The position numbers and the translations under genes were made by a program. This document shows positions 29,319-38,347 of a stretch of DNA of 64,000 nucleotides, one piece after another. The stretch covers positions 1 to 64,000 of the forward strand of contig CAIQOO010000101.1 in NCBI GenBank assembly GCA_903873485.1, in the 5' to 3' direction. The notes beneath the pieces are model-generated. The model searched no databases. It worked only from the letters and a program-made list of their open reading frames with translations, and was not told the DNA's origin. Numbering within the stretch: the first letter of the stretch is position 1; every line of letters starts with the position of its first letter. The stretch comes from an uncultured beta proteobacterium. Its GTDB lineage: Bacteria; Pseudomonadota; Gammaproteobacteria; Burkholderiales; Burkholderiaceae_C.

Positions 29319-29636
29319 TTAAGGTTTTGTGCCCGTAGGAAAAGGCCATGCTGTTCCAGGGCTGAGTCTGGTTTGCGCCGCAGGTGCCACCTTGTCGGCC
29401 ACAGCCACAGTGGCCTTCTTTGCGACTGATTTTGTGGTGGTCGTTTTTTTTCCGGGTGCAGGCTTTTTTGCCACCGCAGGTGTGTCAGCAGCCGGTTGGG
29501 TTGCCGCCTTTTTGGCTGGTGCCGCCTTCTTCGGTGCTACGGCTTTTTCGACGGATGCGGCAGCTTTTTCGGGAGGTGCCGATTTCTTGGTTGCCGGGGT
29601 ACTGGTTACGGGAGCCGTTTTTTTTTCAGTTGCCAT
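29319..29636 (-). CDS. histone H1-like Ala/Lys/Pro-rich nucleoid protein
   Basis: MATEKKTAPVTSTPATKKSAPPEKAAASVEKAVAPKKAAPAKKAATQ... Confidence 0.8.
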   Translation of the reverse strand: MATEKKTAPVTSTPATKKSAPPEKAAASVEKAVAPKKAAPAKKAATQPAADTPAVAKKPAPGKKTTTTKSVAKKATVAVADKVAPAAQTRLSPGTAWPFPTGTKP

Positions 29637-29863
29637 TCAATTCTCCTTGATCAATTTCAAAAAGCACTTCACGCGAATGAAGGTGCATGAAGCGATTCAT
29701 GGTGTTGGGTTTTTTGCTCCCAGCAGCATGAACTTGGGTGCACAAGCGGGTGCCTGCGCCATTTTCGGCTGACCGCTTGTGAAATTGCTTGTGTCATGGT
29801 TGCGTATTATCGCCACCCGAATGCGCCAGCGGCACTGGTGTTGTGTATCCACATCGCATCAGG

Positions 29864-30499
29864 TCAAGTTTGCCTCACGGGGAAATATCCAGGCTCAAGC
29901 CCCAGTTTGTTTTGCAGTCGCAGCCAGTCAAAACCAGGTCCCGGATCAAGTTTTCGACCTGGCGCGATATGTTCATGACCTGCGATATGCGTAATCGGAA
30001 AGCGTTGCATGATGGCCGTGCACAGGCTGGCAAGGCTGGTGTATTGGGCATCTTCAAACACATCGCCTTCGAGTCCTTCAAGTTCAATGCCAATGCTGTC
30101 GTCGTTGCAGTTGCTGCGCCCCCGGTAGCTCGATACACCGGCATGCCAGGCGCGGTCATCGCAACTGACAAACTGCCAAAGCTCGCCGCTGCGGCGAATG
30201 TAAAAATGCGACGAGACGGTGATGCCTTCAATGCGCTGAAAATAGGGATGTGCCCGCCAGTCAAGCAAGTTGACAAAGAGCTGCTGCACCTGCGGGCCAC
30301 CATACTGACCTGGCGGCAGGCTGATCGAGTGCAGCACGATCAGGTCAATATCGGTTGACGCCGGACGCTTGCCAAAGTTGGGCGAACGCAGTTGATTGGC
30401 CAGCAGATACCAACCGTCGAGCCACAACCCTGCACCGGCCAAATGCTTAATCGGTGTCGTCGGATTCATCGCCAGTTTCACCAGTCTGAGGTGATTCAA
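29864..30499 (-). CDS. ampD: 1,6-anhydro-N-acetylmuramyl-L-alanine amidase AmpD
   Basis: IDLIVLHSISLPPGQYGG; SSHFYIRRSGELWQFVSCDDRAWHAGVSSYRGRSNCNDDSIGIELEG. Confidence 0.94.
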   Translation of the reverse strand: MNHLRLVKLAMNPTTPIKHLAGAGLWLDGWYLLANQLRSPNFGKRPASTDIDLIVLHSISLPPGQYGGPQVQQLFVNLLDWRAHPYFQRIEGITVSSHFYIRRSGELWQFVSCDDRAWHAGVSSYRGRSNCNDDSIGIELEGLEGDVFEDAQYTSLASLCTAIMQRFPITHIAGHEHIAPGRKLDPGPGFDWLRLQNKLGLEPGYFPVRQT

Positions 30500-31919
30500 T
30501 CTGCAAGCGTGTAATGCGGTAGCGCATTTGTCGCAAGCTCAAACCCAATTTTGCGGCGGCTGCGGTGCGGTTGAAACCGGTCTCCTTCAGCGTTTGCTGC
30601 AGAATCTCGCGCTCCAGTTTGTCAAGATGACTTTGCAGGTCGGCGGGAATTTCTATCGCAGGTACTTTGGGTTCAGTGGCGGCAGTGCCGGCCAGTTTGC
30701 TTGCTGCAACCGGCAGCAGTTGCAGCGTTGAATCAAGTTGCAGGTTTTGCCCATCTCCCAAGGCGACAGCCCGGTACAGCAGGTTTTCGAGTTCACGCAC
30801 ATTGCCAGGCATCGACAGGCGAGAGAGTTCTTCGAGAACGCCGGCGGGCAACACCGGTGTCGGGATGGCGGACTCCTCCGCGATGCGGGCCAGCAACACG
30901 GCGCACAGCTCGGGCAAATCTTCGGTACGTTCCCGCAACGGCGCGATCACCATGTCAATGACGTTGAGGCGATAAAACAGGTCTTGCCGGAAGTGCCCCT
31001 CCTGCACCTCCTGCGCCAGGTTTTTGTGGGTGGCGCTGACAATCCGCACATCGACCGGCTCTTCCTGGGTCGATCCGAGTGGTCGAATGCGCCGCTCCTG
31101 AATCGCCCGCAATAACTTCGATTGCATGGCCAGCGGCAAGTCACCGATTTCATCCAGAAACAGGGTGCCACCGCGGGCCGCCTGAAAAAAGCCTTCACGG
31201 TCCTGCTGGGCACCGGTATAGGCCCCTTTTTTCACCCCGAAAAATTCTGCTTCCAGCAGGTTTTCCGGGATCGCGCTGCAGTTCACGGCAACCCATGGGC
31301 CTTTGACACGATGGCTATTGGCATGGATCGCATAGGCCACCAGTTCCTTGCCCGTGCCCGACTCGCCGGTCACCATCACCGGGGCCATGCTGGTAGCGAC
31401 TTTGAGAATACGCTCCTTGACCTGGCTCATGCAAAGCGACTTGCCGACCAGTCTGCTTAAGGCTCTTTGCCCCAGGGCACCTGAAGCGGCCAGTGGCACC
31501 TCTTTGGCCTGGGCAACTGATTCGGCCCCGGCTGTGCCGGGGCCAATTCGCACGGCTGCCGCCACCACACTGCGAAACTGCTTTAGGTCAACCGGTTTGG
31601 TCAGGTAGTCAAAAGCCCCGGCTTTCAGCGCTTCTACCGCATTCTGGGTTGAACCGTAAGCGGTGATGACAACGCATCGCTCTTCCCGATGTTTGGCCTT
31701 CAGGTCGGTGATGAGGGACATGCCCAAGCCATCGGGCAAGCGCATGTCGGTGATCATCACATCAAAATGATGTTCGGCCAACAGGGTTTGGGCTTGCAGC
31801 AAGTTCTCGGCAGTGTCGATTCGATAACCTTCACGCAGCAGCGTCAGCTCGTAGAGCGCGCGCAAATCCGGTTCATCATCAACCACCAGAATGCGGGCAG
31901 GGCTGTTTGAGGTGTGCAT
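30447..31919 (-). CDS. pilR: sigma-54-dependent response regulator PilR-like
   Basis: start trimmed to MHTSNSPARILVVDDEPDLRALYE; GESGTGKELVAYAIH; C-terminal Fis-type HTH. Confidence 0.92.
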   Translation of the reverse strand: MHTSNSPARILVVDDEPDLRALYELTLLREGYRIDTAENLLQAQTLLAEHHFDVMITDMRLPDGLGMSLITDLKAKHREERCVVITAYGSTQNAVEALKAGAFDYLTKPVDLKQFRSVVAAAVRIGPGTAGAESVAQAKEVPLAASGALGQRALSRLVGKSLCMSQVKERILKVATSMAPVMVTGESGTGKELVAYAIHANSHRVKGPWVAVNCSAIPENLLEAEFFGVKKGAYTGAQQDREGFFQAARGGTLFLDEIGDLPLAMQSKLLRAIQERRIRPLGSTQEEPVDVRIVSATHKNLAQEVQEGHFRQDLFYRLNVIDMVIAPLRERTEDLPELCAVLLARIAEESAIPTPVLPAGVLEELSRLSMPGNVRELENLLYRAVALGDGQNLQLDSTLQLLPVAASKLAGTAATEPKVPAIEIPADLQSHLDKLEREILQQTLKETGFNRTAAAAKLGLSLRQMRYRITRLQIESPQTGETGDESDDTD

Positions 31920-31923
31920 GGTG

Positions 31924-33654
31924 TCAGGCGGGCTCCTTGCCGGGCTGAATCGCAAATGGGACAGACTTGAAAACAACGCTGAACTCGTTGCCAAAACGGT
32001 TTTCCCCCTGCACCGACCGAGTGCGGCGGCCATAGCTGATGGTGGCTCCATTGCTGGCACAAAGTTCACGGCAAATATACAGTCCAAGGCCGCTGGATCG
32101 GCTCTCCGACGAAAAAAACGGTTCAAACAGGTGTTGTTCGACCGCAGGCTCCAGCGGCGCACCATCACTCCAGACAAACAGGCTGGCCTGGGATGGCGGT
32201 TTGGTCGCTGGTTCAATATTGGCGCTGATCTGCATGCAGCCGGCTTGGCCACTGGCGTAGCGCCGGGCATTGTCAAGCAGGTTGATCAAAATGCGCCGCA
32301 GATGTTCAGGATCAAAAATGACCGTGGCAGTGCCCGGCGGCAAGTTCATCAGCAGTTCGGCGCTGACCTTGTTCTGAATGCTCCAGTCACGACAGATTCG
32401 CCGAACCGTTGCGGTCAAATCCAGACTGGACTGCGCCTGCGTGTTGTCAAGTGTCGGTGCGTGGGTCAGATGCAGTACATCGCAGACAATTTTTTCAAGT
32501 CGAAGGGCGTTTTGTTGCACCATGGTGGCGAGCCGAAGCTGCACTGGATCAGTCAAGTCCTCGGCCAGCAGCGCGTTGGCCTGCATGATGGCTGCCAGCG
32601 GGTTGCGAATCTCGTGCGCTACAGCGGCAGACATTCGTCCCATGCCGGCCAGCTTCTCGGCGCGTATGCGTGCCTGAATCTCGCGCTGATCTTGCATGAA
32701 GACAACACACAACACCTGTGCGTCATGGTTCAGCGGGGCGGTGAGTTGCGTGCGGACCCAAAGGCTGCGCTGAACTGCTCCCGCATGCTCAATGGCAATG
32801 TCTGATTGCTGTGCCAGTCGGCTGGAAAAACTGGCGGCCACCACATCGCGCAGCGCTTGCCAACCGGGGCGCGCATTCAAATTCAGTTCCATCTCCGGAG
32901 CTTGTCTGAGCAGGCCCAGCACCTGCCGCGCAGCGGGGTTGGCTGAACGCAACTGACCGCGTTCATCGACTACCAGAATGGCATCGGTCAGGGACTTGAT
33001 GACCAGTTCATTGACCTGACGCTGCACGGTCGCAGCCAGTTGACTGTGTTGCGCCCGCAATTCAACACTGGCCAAGCGCATGGCCAACTGGCTGGCGACG
33101 AATGAAATGGCGAAGCACGCAGCACCGGTCAGGGCTGCCTGTAAAAAATGGGTGCTCGCATCGCCCGGTGTCTGAAACGACAACCAGGCAGCATATGCAA
33201 ACAACAAGAGGGTTACGCCAGCCGCTGCCCCAGTGGCCAGAAGCATTGAGCCAAGTATGCTGGCCATCAAGACCGGCAGGGCAAAAAGCGGCGTGTAATT
33301 GATGCCGCTGTTCTGAAAAATCTGCAACGCCGCAAACGTGACCACATCAACACCGACTGTTCGCATCCATTGGCCATCAAAGCGTTCATCGAGTTGCTGG
33401 GGTTGTGCAGTCAAACGCACGATCAGTGCCGCGATCAGATAGGCGACGCAGATCAGCAAGGGCGTACTGCGCTGGACTGATGAGAGCAGGAAAATACCCG
33501 ATTGAAGCAAGACAAAAACGATGCCCAGAGTGACGCGTGCCGTCATGAAACCGAGCCACAAGCGCTCGAACTCATGTGGTGCGGTGTTTGGGGTCAAACC
33601 AGTCATCATTACTGCCGGGCTGTGCCAGAATGAATTTTCTGGCGCTTGACGCAT
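31924..33654 (-). CDS. pilS: two-component sensor histidine kinase PilS-like
   Basis: N-terminal TMs, PAS-like region, AAVAHEIRNPLAAIMQANALL H-box; adjacent to pilR. Confidence 0.9.
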   Translation of the reverse strand: MRQAPENSFWHSPAVMMTGLTPNTAPHEFERLWLGFMTARVTLGIVFVLLQSGIFLLSSVQRSTPLLICVAYLIAALIVRLTAQPQQLDERFDGQWMRTVGVDVVTFAALQIFQNSGINYTPLFALPVLMASILGSMLLATGAAAGVTLLLFAYAAWLSFQTPGDASTHFLQAALTGAACFAISFVASQLAMRLASVELRAQHSQLAATVQRQVNELVIKSLTDAILVVDERGQLRSANPAARQVLGLLRQAPEMELNLNARPGWQALRDVVAASFSSRLAQQSDIAIEHAGAVQRSLWVRTQLTAPLNHDAQVLCVVFMQDQREIQARIRAEKLAGMGRMSAAVAHEIRNPLAAIMQANALLAEDLTDPVQLRLATMVQQNALRLEKIVCDVLHLTHAPTLDNTQAQSSLDLTATVRRICRDWSIQNKVSAELLMNLPPGTATVIFDPEHLRRILINLLDNARRYASGQAGCMQISANIEPATKPPSQASLFVWSDGAPLEPAVEQHLFEPFFSSESRSSGLGLYICRELCASNGATISYGRRTRSVQGENRFGNEFSVVFKSVPFAIQPGKEPA

Positions 33655-33879
33655 TCAAGATTCCGATTGTTGCAGATGATCCACACTGCAATATGCCCCT
33701 TGTTTTCCGATCACGATCTCGTCGCCCGGAATATGCATGCCACAACGGCTGCAACTCACCATGTCAAGTGGCTTGCGGGGCTCGGGTTTTGCAGGTGGTG
33801 ACTTGTCGGCGGCACCCTGGCGGCTGCGCCATAACCAAACGCCGGCAATCAGAACCAGCAACAGTAGCAATGGTCTCAT
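33655..33879 (-). CDS. PP0621-like small membrane protein with Cys pair
   Basis: MRPLLLLLVLIAGVWLWRSRQ...MVSCSRCGMHIPGDEIVIGKQGAYCSVDH. Confidence 0.8.
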   Translation of the reverse strand: MRPLLLLLVLIAGVWLWRSRQGAADKSPPAKPEPRKPLDMVSCSRCGMHIPGDEIVIGKQGAYCSVDHLQQSES

Positions 33880-34685
33880 AGGCTGCGCCCCAGAATGACT
33901 TCCAGCACAAAACGCGAGCCCACATAAGCCAGCAGCAGCAACCCGGAGCCGGCATACAAGACCCGGGTGGCGCGCCGCCCGCGCCAGCCAAACCGGGCAC
34001 GCCCGACCAACAAAACGGCAAACGTCAGCCAGGAGAGAACTGAAAACGATGTCTTGTGATCCCATTTGATCGCGTGGGTATTGCCGTACAAATGCGTGCC
34101 AAAGAAAAAACCAGCCAGCAAGGTGGCGGACAACAACACAAACCCCACAGCCACAAAGCGAAAAGTCAAACGCTCCATGGTCAGCAAAGGCAAGCCGACA
34201 TGACTGTCAGCGGCAACTCTGATGCGCGCCTCAGCCCGGTTCAGCAGCCAGGCATGAACCACCGCCACGGCAAACAAGCCATAAGATGCAATGCCCAGCG
34301 CCCAGTGCAGTGGCAACCAGCCCGATGCTGCCGCGTTGAGGAGGCTACCCGGGAACAACAGTGCCAGCAGCACGGCAGCGCCACCCACTCCGGCCAGCAG
34401 CCAGTGTGTCTTGAGTTGCGGATACACATAGCTCTCAATGGCATACACCAGCCCAACCAGCCAGGCGGTGACGGACAGGGCCGGGGCAAATCCAAACCGG
34501 GGCTGGCTGCCCCACAGTCCGATAAGCACCAGCATCCCGTGCAAAGACCAGGCCAGCCAGACAATGCTGCGGGCCAGTGTTTGGCTTGACCGCGCTGCGC
34601 TGGCGGCACAAGCGGCATAAGCCGCAGCAGTTCCCAGGGTGAGCGTCAGCATCAAAGGAGAGGCACTGGCTAAAATCATGCACAC
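33876..34685 (-). CDS. cytochrome c assembly / CcsA-like (YpjD) inner membrane protein
   Basis: 8-TM profile; LHWALGIASYGLFAVAVVHAWLLN; GNTHAIKWDHKTSFSVLSWLTF; divergent from ffh as ypjD is in E. coli. Confidence 0.88.
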   Translation of the reverse strand: MCMILASASPLMLTLTLGTAAAYAACAASAARSSQTLARSIVWLAWSLHGMLVLIGLWGSQPRFGFAPALSVTAWLVGLVYAIESYVYPQLKTHWLLAGVGGAAVLLALLFPGSLLNAAASGWLPLHWALGIASYGLFAVAVVHAWLLNRAEARIRVAADSHVGLPLLTMERLTFRFVAVGFVLLSATLLAGFFFGTHLYGNTHAIKWDHKTSFSVLSWLTFAVLLVGRARFGWRGRRATRVLYAGSGLLLLAYVGSRFVLEVILGRSL

Positions 34686-34758
34686 AGTTTAGCGTTTTGT
34701 ACTTTGCCATTGTTTCGTGGCATCAACCCAGGCTCCGCTTGCCGGATCATTCTCTTAT

Positions 34759-36123
34759 ATGGCTTCCGTCCTTACCGACAAACTTACCCGCCTCGTTAAA
34801 GAAATTCGGGGCCAGGCCCGCATCACCGAAACCAATGTCGCTGACATGCTGCGCGAGGTGCGCATGGCGCTGCTTGAAGCCGACGTGGCACTGCCGGTGG
34901 TGCGCGATTTTATTGCCCGGGTCAAGGAAAAGGCACTGGGGCAAGATGTCATGGGCTCGCTCAGCCCAGGACAGGCACTGGTCTCCATCGTCAGCAAGGA
35001 ACTGGCTGCCACCATGGGGGAAGGTGTGGCCGACATCAATCTGGCGGCCCAGCCTCCGGCTGTCATCCTGATGGCGGGTTTGCAGGGTGCCGGCAAAACC
35101 ACCACCACCGGCAAACTGGCCAAGCACCTGATCGAGAAACGCAACAAAAAGGTGCTGACGGTGTCAGGCGATGTCTATCGACCGGCCGCCATCGAGCAGT
35201 TGAAAACCGTCACCGCGCAGGCCGGTGCCCAGTGGTTTGCCAGCACGCCGGATCAAAAACCAGTCGATATTGCGCTGGCCGCGCTGGACTACGCCCGCAA
35301 ACATTACTTTGATGTGTTGCTGGTCGATACGGCCGGTCGGCTGGCCATTGATGCCGCTCTGATGCAGGAGATTCGTGAATTACACGCGGCCATTCATCCG
35401 GTGGAAACCCTGTTTGTGGTAGATGCGATGCAGGGCCAGGATGCCGTGAACACCGCCAGGGCGTTCACGGAGGCATTGCCCCTGACGGGCATCATCTTGA
35501 CCAAGCTTGACGGTGATTCGCGTGGTGGCGCTGCATTGTCGGTGCGTCAAGTGACCGGTGCCCCCATCAAATTTGCCGGTACCAGCGAAAAGCTCGATGG
35601 TCTGGAGGTGTTTGATGCCGAACGTCACGCCGGGCGAGTGCTCGGCATGGGTGACATTGTTGCGCTGGTCGAACAGGTGACCGCCGGGGTCGATATGGCA
35701 ACGGCGCAAAAACTCGCCGCCAAATTCAAAAGCGGCGCCAGTTTTGATTTGAATGATTTTCTGGGCCAGATCCAGCAGATGAAGCAAATGGGCGGATTGA
35801 GCAGCCTGATGGACAAGTTACCCGCCGCCATGGCAGCTAAAGCGGGTCAGGTCGATATGGGACAGGTTGAAAAGGACATCAAGCGCAAGGAAGGCATCAT
35901 CCACAGTATGACCCCGCAAGAGCGCAGCAAACCCGAGCTGATCAAGGCCACCCGCAAACGCCGCATTGCCACCGGCGCCGGCGTGCAAGTGCAGGAAGTC
36001 AACCGCATGCTCAAAGAATTCGAGCAAATGCAAGACATGATGAAAAAAATGAAAGACGGCGGCATGATGAAGATGATGAAACGCCTCGGCGGCATGAAAG
36101 GCATGCCGAAAATGCCTTTCTGA
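34759..36123 (+). CDS. ffh: signal recognition particle protein Ffh
   Basis: GLQGAGKTTTTGKLAKHL; DTAGRLAIDAALMQEI; Met-rich C-terminus. Confidence 0.98.
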   Translation: MASVLTDKLTRLVKEIRGQARITETNVADMLREVRMALLEADVALPVVRDFIARVKEKALGQDVMGSLSPGQALVSIVSKELAATMGEGVADINLAAQPPAVILMAGLQGAGKTTTTGKLAKHLIEKRNKKVLTVSGDVYRPAAIEQLKTVTAQAGAQWFASTPDQKPVDIALAALDYARKHYFDVLLVDTAGRLAIDAALMQEIRELHAAIHPVETLFVVDAMQGQDAVNTARAFTEALPLTGIILTKLDGDSRGGAALSVRQVTGAPIKFAGTSEKLDGLEVFDAERHAGRVLGMGDIVALVEQVTAGVDMATAQKLAAKFKSGASFDLNDFLGQIQQMKQMGGLSSLMDKLPAAMAAKAGQVDMGQVEKDIKRKEGIIHSMTPQERSKPELIKATRKRRIATGAGVQVQEVNRMLKEFEQMQDMMKKMKDGGMMKMMKRLGGMKGMPKMPF

Positions 36124-36183
36124 GAAATGACAAGAACTTTCTCGTCAAACCCAAACAGCAAAATTCCTTCGCAACGAATGCGC

Positions 36184-36936
36184 TCAAAACAGATCGATCG
36201 AACCGCCTGAAGTCAATTGTGCCAAAGACAGCGCATTGCCTTTTCGCTCTTCAATAACCAGATTCTCCGGATGCGCATGGGCCAAGCGCTTGACAAGTGC
36301 CTTGCCGGAAGATGGAAAAAAACAGACTTTTCTCGGATGAATGTCAAGGACGTCCTGCGACACAACCGGGATTCGCTCGGTCAACAAATAATCAAGGACA
36401 AATTTCGTATTTCTTTCGCCAACATTCATTGTGGTAAACCCGGCCATCACCTGAGCGCCACCAAAAACCTTGGCCTGCATCGATTCTCTGCGAGCACCCA
36501 GCTTCAACAACTGGTTTATCAAAAGTTCCATTGCATAGGATCCATAGCGACCACAGCCGTCCTGGCCGTCGCCTTCAGGCAACATGAAATGGTTCATGCC
36601 GCCAGCCCGTGCTCTGGAGTCCCAAATGCAAGCAGAGATGCATGAGCCCAGGACTGTCATGATCATCATGTCGTCCATCGAGACAAAATACTCGCCTGGG
36701 AGCACTTTCACCGCATCGTACTGAAATTGGGAATCACGATAGAAAAAACATGCTTCACCCGGGCTGCGGGGCAAGGCTTTGACTCGATCAAATCGTGAAC
36801 CGCCAGCCATTTCTTGTTTCGCCAAAACCGGCTGATCAAACCGCCGCATTGAAGCTGCATGGTCACAGGATGAGGGTAAATTCATGACCAAACCACGAGC
36901 AGGGCAGCCCAGTAGCCCAAGCTCGACCCAAGGCAA
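36184..36936 (-). CDS. cheD: chemoreceptor glutamine deamidase CheD
   Basis: LGSCISACIWDSRARAGGMNHFMLPEGDG; GGAQVMAGFTTMNVGERN. Confidence 0.94.
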   Translation of the reverse strand: MPWVELGLLGCPARGLVMNLPSSCDHAASMRRFDQPVLAKQEMAGGSRFDRVKALPRSPGEACFFYRDSQFQYDAVKVLPGEYFVSMDDMMIMTVLGSCISACIWDSRARAGGMNHFMLPEGDGQDGCGRYGSYAMELLINQLLKLGARRESMQAKVFGGAQVMAGFTTMNVGERNTKFVLDYLLTERIPVVSQDVLDIHPRKVCFFPSSGKALVKRLAHAHPENLVIEERKGNALSLAQLTSGGSIDLF

Positions 36937-36945
36937 AGGCAGGAC

Positions 36946-37809
36946 TTAACGTCGTTCATAAACCGTCTTGCCTTTCAAAATAAATAAATCGCATGAATCA
37001 CTAAAATTTTCGGCATGCCCCACAAACAACAAACCTCCTGGGGTCATGACATGGTAAATTCGTTCAAGAACCTTCCGCTGAGTTTCTCGATCAAAATAAA
37101 TCATGACATTTCGACAAAAAACAATATCAAACGTATCCCTGAAAGGCCAATCACCACGAACCAGGTTAATCACCATGAATTCACACAAGGCTTTGAATTC
37201 AGGTTTGACTCTCGCCATTCCCCGATTATTCCCTTTGCCTCGCAGAAAAAAAATTCGCAACTGCTCGCCTGTCAAGTTTTGCAAATCATCAACGCGATAG
37301 ACTCCTCGCGATGCAGCATCCAGAACCTTCGAATCGATATCGCTTGATATTAATTTAAAACCAGAATGCGTTCCGAGCGCATCTACCGCCGTCATCAGAA
37401 TCGAATAAGGCTCTTCTCCGGTAGATGCAGCGCTGCACCAGACACGGCATGGTTTGCTTTTTTGTCTGGAAATAAAATAATCATTCAATATCTTGAAATG
37501 ATGTTGTTCACGAAAAAAAGATGTAAGATTTGTCGTTAATGCATTAATAAACTCTTGCCATTCCGCTCCACCATCCAAATCAAGCCAGTTTAAATATTCT
37601 TTAAAACTTTTATACCCTGTTTCTCTCAAGCGCCGTGACAAACGGCTGTAAACCATGGCATGTTTGCCATCATTCAAACTTATCCCGGCATGCTGGTAAA
37701 TCAGTTTCTTAACCTTAAAAAAATCTTCATCTGTCCAGATAAACTCTCTTCCCTGCATATCCTTTAAACCAGAATCATTGCTTGACCGATCTGACAGAAA
37801 ATTTGGCAT
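36946..37809 (-). CDS. cheR: chemotaxis methyltransferase CheR
   Basis: VWCSAASTGEEPYSILMTAVDALG; FDIVFCRNVMIYFDRETQRKVLERIYHVMTPGGLLFVGHAENF. Confidence 0.97.
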   Translation of the reverse strand: MPNFLSDRSSNDSGLKDMQGREFIWTDEDFFKVKKLIYQHAGISLNDGKHAMVYSRLSRRLRETGYKSFKEYLNWLDLDGGAEWQEFINALTTNLTSFFREQHHFKILNDYFISRQKSKPCRVWCSAASTGEEPYSILMTAVDALGTHSGFKLISSDIDSKVLDAASRGVYRVDDLQNLTGEQLRIFFLRGKGNNRGMARVKPEFKALCEFMVINLVRGDWPFRDTFDIVFCRNVMIYFDRETQRKVLERIYHVMTPGGLLFVGHAENFSDSCDLFILKGKTVYERR

Positions 37810-37829
37810 GAATCATCAAATCAGGACGT

Positions 37830-38309
37830 TTAGCAGGGTTCTGTAACCAACCCCATATCGGCACCCGACATCAGTTTTTCAATATCCAGCAGAATCAGCA
37901 TCCGATCACCCAGCGATCCCAGGCCCAAAACAGAGTCGGCATCAATCACACTTTCAATATCAGGCGCAGCCCGCAAGTTCTCAGGTGCCAGGCCCATCAC
38001 ATCACTGACCGAATCAACCACAATACCAACGATGCGCTGCCGAAGATTAAGAATAATTACGACGGTAAATGAATCATAAAGCGCATTGGCACAATTGAAT
38101 TTCAAACGCATATCGACAATCGGTACAATTGTGCCACGCAAGTTAACCACACCCTTGATAAAAGAAGGTGCATTGGCAATACGTGTCGGAGGTTCATAGC
38201 CTCGAATTTCTTGCACTTTAAGAATATCAATGCCATACTCCTCCCGATCAAGTCGAAAGGTCAAATATTCGCGGGCCGCATTGCTTGACAGATCGCTTAT
38301 TTTTTCCAT
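37830..38309 (-). CDS. cheW: chemotaxis coupling protein CheW
   Basis: EYLTFRLDREEYGIDILKVQEIRGYEPPTRIANAPSFIKGVVNLRGTIVPIVDMR. Confidence 0.97.
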   Translation of the reverse strand: MEKISDLSSNAAREYLTFRLDREEYGIDILKVQEIRGYEPPTRIANAPSFIKGVVNLRGTIVPIVDMRLKFNCANALYDSFTVVIILNLRQRIVGIVVDSVSDVMGLAPENLRAAPDIESVIDADSVLGLGSLGDRMLILLDIEKLMSGADMGLVTEPC

Positions 38310-38347
38310 GATACTTACCTTTTCTTTATTCTGGGGTGTCAACCAAA

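Noticed and set aside
36124-36183. Terminator between convergent ffh and cheD (gagaaatgacaagaactttctc)
   Set aside because: Stem is only ~5-6 bp and AT-rich with no T-tract; not convincing.
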